Below the pieces are notes generated by a model that saw nothing but the letters and a program-made list of their open reading frames with translations, had not been told where the DNA came from and searched no databases. From contig NZ_JYMR01000023.1 of NCBI RefSeq assembly GCF_000938255.1, positions 310,001 to 374,000 of the forward strand: DNA of 64,000 nucleotides. Reading direction: 5' to 3'. Shown in pieces: positions 62,773-64,000 of this stretch. Numbering within the stretch: the stretch's first letter is position 1; the number at the start of each line of letters is the position of its first letter. A program made the position numbers and the translations under genes. The DNA comes from Bradyrhizobium sp. LTSP849 (GTDB lineage Bacteria; Pseudomonadota; Alphaproteobacteria; Rhizobiales; Xanthobacteraceae).

Positions 62773-63555
62773 ATGCGCATCTTCTGGCAGAGCTTCGTTG
62801 ATGCGAGCGTCAACGCGCCCTACATGGCGCGGCTGTCGGAATACCTCAACAACATCGCTGCATCAGGTACGACGGTTCACGTCGAGGGCATTTCACCGCC
62901 GGACCGGGAGTTCGGACGGCTTGCGGAATTGCGCTGCGCCGTCCAGGCGATCGACAACGGCATCGCGGCCGAGGAGGGCGGATTCGACGCCTTTGTCATG
63001 GGGCATTTCCAGGATCCTGGACTCTACGAGCTGCGCTCGGCGCTCGACATTCCCGTGATCGGGACCGGCGAGGCGACGTTGCTGGCGGCCTCACAGCTCG
63101 GTCGGCGGCTCGGCCTCGTGACGCTCGATCCCGTCTTCGAGGTCTGGCACTACGAGCAGGCCGAGCGTTACGGCCTGCGCGATCGTGTGGTCCACGTGAC
63201 CAATCTTGGCTGCAAGCCGGAGGATTTCGCCGATGCGTTCGCCGGAGACCAGGCCGCGCAAGCTCGCATGATCGAGGACTTTGTCGCCTGCGCACGTCCG
63301 CTGGTCGAGCGCGGCGCCGATGTCGTGATCCCCGCCGGTGTGCTGCCAGGCCTCCTGATCGGGAGGGAGCATGGCCTGAAGGTCGGGCACGCGCCGGTGG
63401 TCAACTGTGCGGCCGTGGCTCTGAAGAGTGCCGAGATGTGGGTGCAGCTCCGGCAGCTCAATGGCACCGAGCCCAGCCGCGGGCCGAGCTTCAAACGGGC
63501 CAGCGCCCAGGCGCGCGCGGATTTCCGTGCGCTGCTTGCCCGCAACAACCGTTAG
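62773..63555 (+). CDS. Asp/Glu/hydantoin-racemase-fold protein lacking catalytic cysteines
   Basis: A 260-residue protein of the racemase superfamily (DAFVMGHFQDPGLYELRSA, VIGTGEATLLAASQL, LGLVTLDPVFEVWHYEQ). At the two positions where racemases have Cys it reads GHFQDPGL (His78) and VVIPAGVLPG (Ala188). Other cysteines exist but not in these loops, so classic two-base racemization is unlikely. GAGGAGAAGGACG precedes the ATG at 62773. Followed by an Ohr gene 31 bp later and divergent from livK. Confidence 0.78.
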   Translation: MRIFWQSFVDASVNAPYMARLSEYLNNIAASGTTVHVEGISPPDREFGRLAELRCAVQAIDNGIAAEEGGFDAFVMGHFQDPGLYELRSALDIPVIGTGEATLLAASQLGRRLGLVTLDPVFEVWHYEQAERYGLRDRVVHVTNLGCKPEDFADAFAGDQAAQARMIEDFVACARPLVERGADVVIPAGVLPGLLIGREHGLKVGHAPVVNCAAVALKSAEMWVQLRQLNGTEPSRGPSFKRASAQARADFRALLARNNR

Positions 63556-63586
63556 TCCTGGATAAGCTAGTTTTGGAGAACACGTC

Positions 63587-64000
63587 ATGATGACCCCCGA
63601 AAAGATCCTGTACGAGACCGAGGTGACGGCGACCGGAGGTCGGGATGGCAAGGCCGCCAGCGTCGACGGTCTTTTGTCGGTGTCGCTGTCCTTGCCGAAA
63701 TCGATGGGCGGCCCCGGTGGCGAAGGCACCAATCCCGAGCAGCTCTTTGCGGCCGGCTACGCCGCGTGCTTTCTCGGTGCGGTCAAGCTCGTCGCGCGCA
63801 CCCGGAAGGTTGCGCCATCCGCCGAGCCATCCGTGACCGCAAAGGTTGCGATGGGGCCGGTTCCGGTCGGATATGCGCTCGCTGTCGAACTGAAGGTCAA
63901 TCTGCCCGGTGTCGAGAAATCGGTGGCCGAAGAGGTCGTTGCGGGCGCGCACGAGCGTTGCCCCTATTCGAACGCAACCCGTGGCAATATTGCCGTGAAA
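63587..64000 (+). CDS. ohr: Organic hydroperoxide resistance protein Ohr (3' end outside window)
   Basis: 138 codons are visible; the window ends a few residues before the expected stop (Ohr is about 140-145). The redox cysteines are Cys61 (GYAACFLGAV) and Cys125 (ERCPYSNATRGN), the Ohr pattern that distinguishes it from OsmC. It reduces organic hydroperoxides. GGAGA precedes two tandem ATGs. No OhrR regulator is seen in the window. Confidence 0.88.
   Translation, partial: MMTPEKILYETEVTATGGRDGKAASVDGLLSVSLSLPKSMGGPGGEGTNPEQLFAAGYAACFLGAVKLVARTRKVAPSAEPSVTAKVAMGPVPVGYALAVELKVNLPGVEKSVAEEVVAGAHERCPYSNATRGNIAVK

Noticed and set aside
1..64000. CRISPR arrays, tRNA or rRNA genes, prophage or intact insertion sequences
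   Set aside because: No regularly spaced repeats, cloverleaf or rRNA motifs, transposase or phage structural genes were recognised on either strand.

Overview
This 64 kb window is GC-rich, densely packed, free-living bacterial chromosome, almost certainly from an alphaproteobacterium of the Hyphomicrobiales. Bradyrhizobium or a close relative fits best. The reasons are the codon and GC style, the many catabolic operons with their own TetR, IclR, GntR, MarR or Rrf2 regulator, a LivM-LivG fusion, and an intergenic palindromic repeat (GAGCATGATC...GATCATGCTC) that I recall from Bradyrhizobium genomes. I see no rRNA, tRNA, CRISPR array, prophage or intact insertion sequence.

Region 1 (1 to 12.5 kb) is detoxification and stress. 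It has a Tat-exported epoxide hydrolase, a crotonase, OsmC, a cupin, MsrA, a small membrane protein behind a 24-codon leader ORF, and a DUF1330 protein. A TetR gene faces an EmrAB-type drug pump, followed by an aldo/keto reductase. A 948-residue winged-helix/NTPase/TPR regulator stands alone.

Region 2 (12.8 to 20.9 kb) begins with an orphan Bug-type binding protein. A leftward operon follows: LeuC remnant, class V aminotransferase, a Fe3+/aminophosphonate-type ABC transporter, and a threonine aldolase. A divergent IclR gene with a 7-7-7 palindrome over its promoter controls it.

Region 3 (20.9 to 32 kb) is one divergon around a GntR gene. To the left run an NMT1/SsuABC-type ABC transporter, a class II aldolase and a flavin-dependent LLM monooxygenase. 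To the right run GntR, an SDR, a class I aminotransferase, an alpha/beta hydrolase, an M20 amidohydrolase and an HpaC-like flavin reductase. The monooxygenase and its probable reductase sit at opposite ends. The gene set recalls the logic of the Rut pyrimidine pathway but is not Rut. Region 4 (32 to 38.2 kb) has an N,N-dimethylformamidase-like protein, an orphan oligopeptide-type binding protein and an omega-aminotransferase, with a divergent FCD-GntR and TTGGT-ATG-ACCAA operator.

Region 5 (38.4 to 52.8 kb) is an aromatic catabolic island. It holds a Rieske dioxygenase (reductase, alpha, beta), a CoA ligase, an SDR, two tandem MarR genes, an indolepyruvate-type TPP oxidoreductase (IorA and long IorB), a nitrilase, a gentisate-dioxygenase-like bicupin, an FAH-family hydrolase, a hotdog thioesterase and an EthD-like protein. 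A shared 16-bp palindrome (RTATGC....CATAT) lies at both of its main promoters, which points to one MarR regulon. The content resembles iad-type auxin degradation loci and suggests a route from an arylacetonitrile or arylacetate through an arylglyoxylate to an aroyl-CoA and ring cleavage. This is inference.

Region 6 (52.9 to 64 kb) has an Rrf2 regulator facing an Old Yellow Enzyme/SDR pair, an L,D-transpeptidase, a small membrane protein, degenerate repeats, a complete branched-chain-type ABC transporter (livKH-MG-F), a racemase-fold protein lacking both catalytic cysteines, and an Ohr gene cut by the window end.
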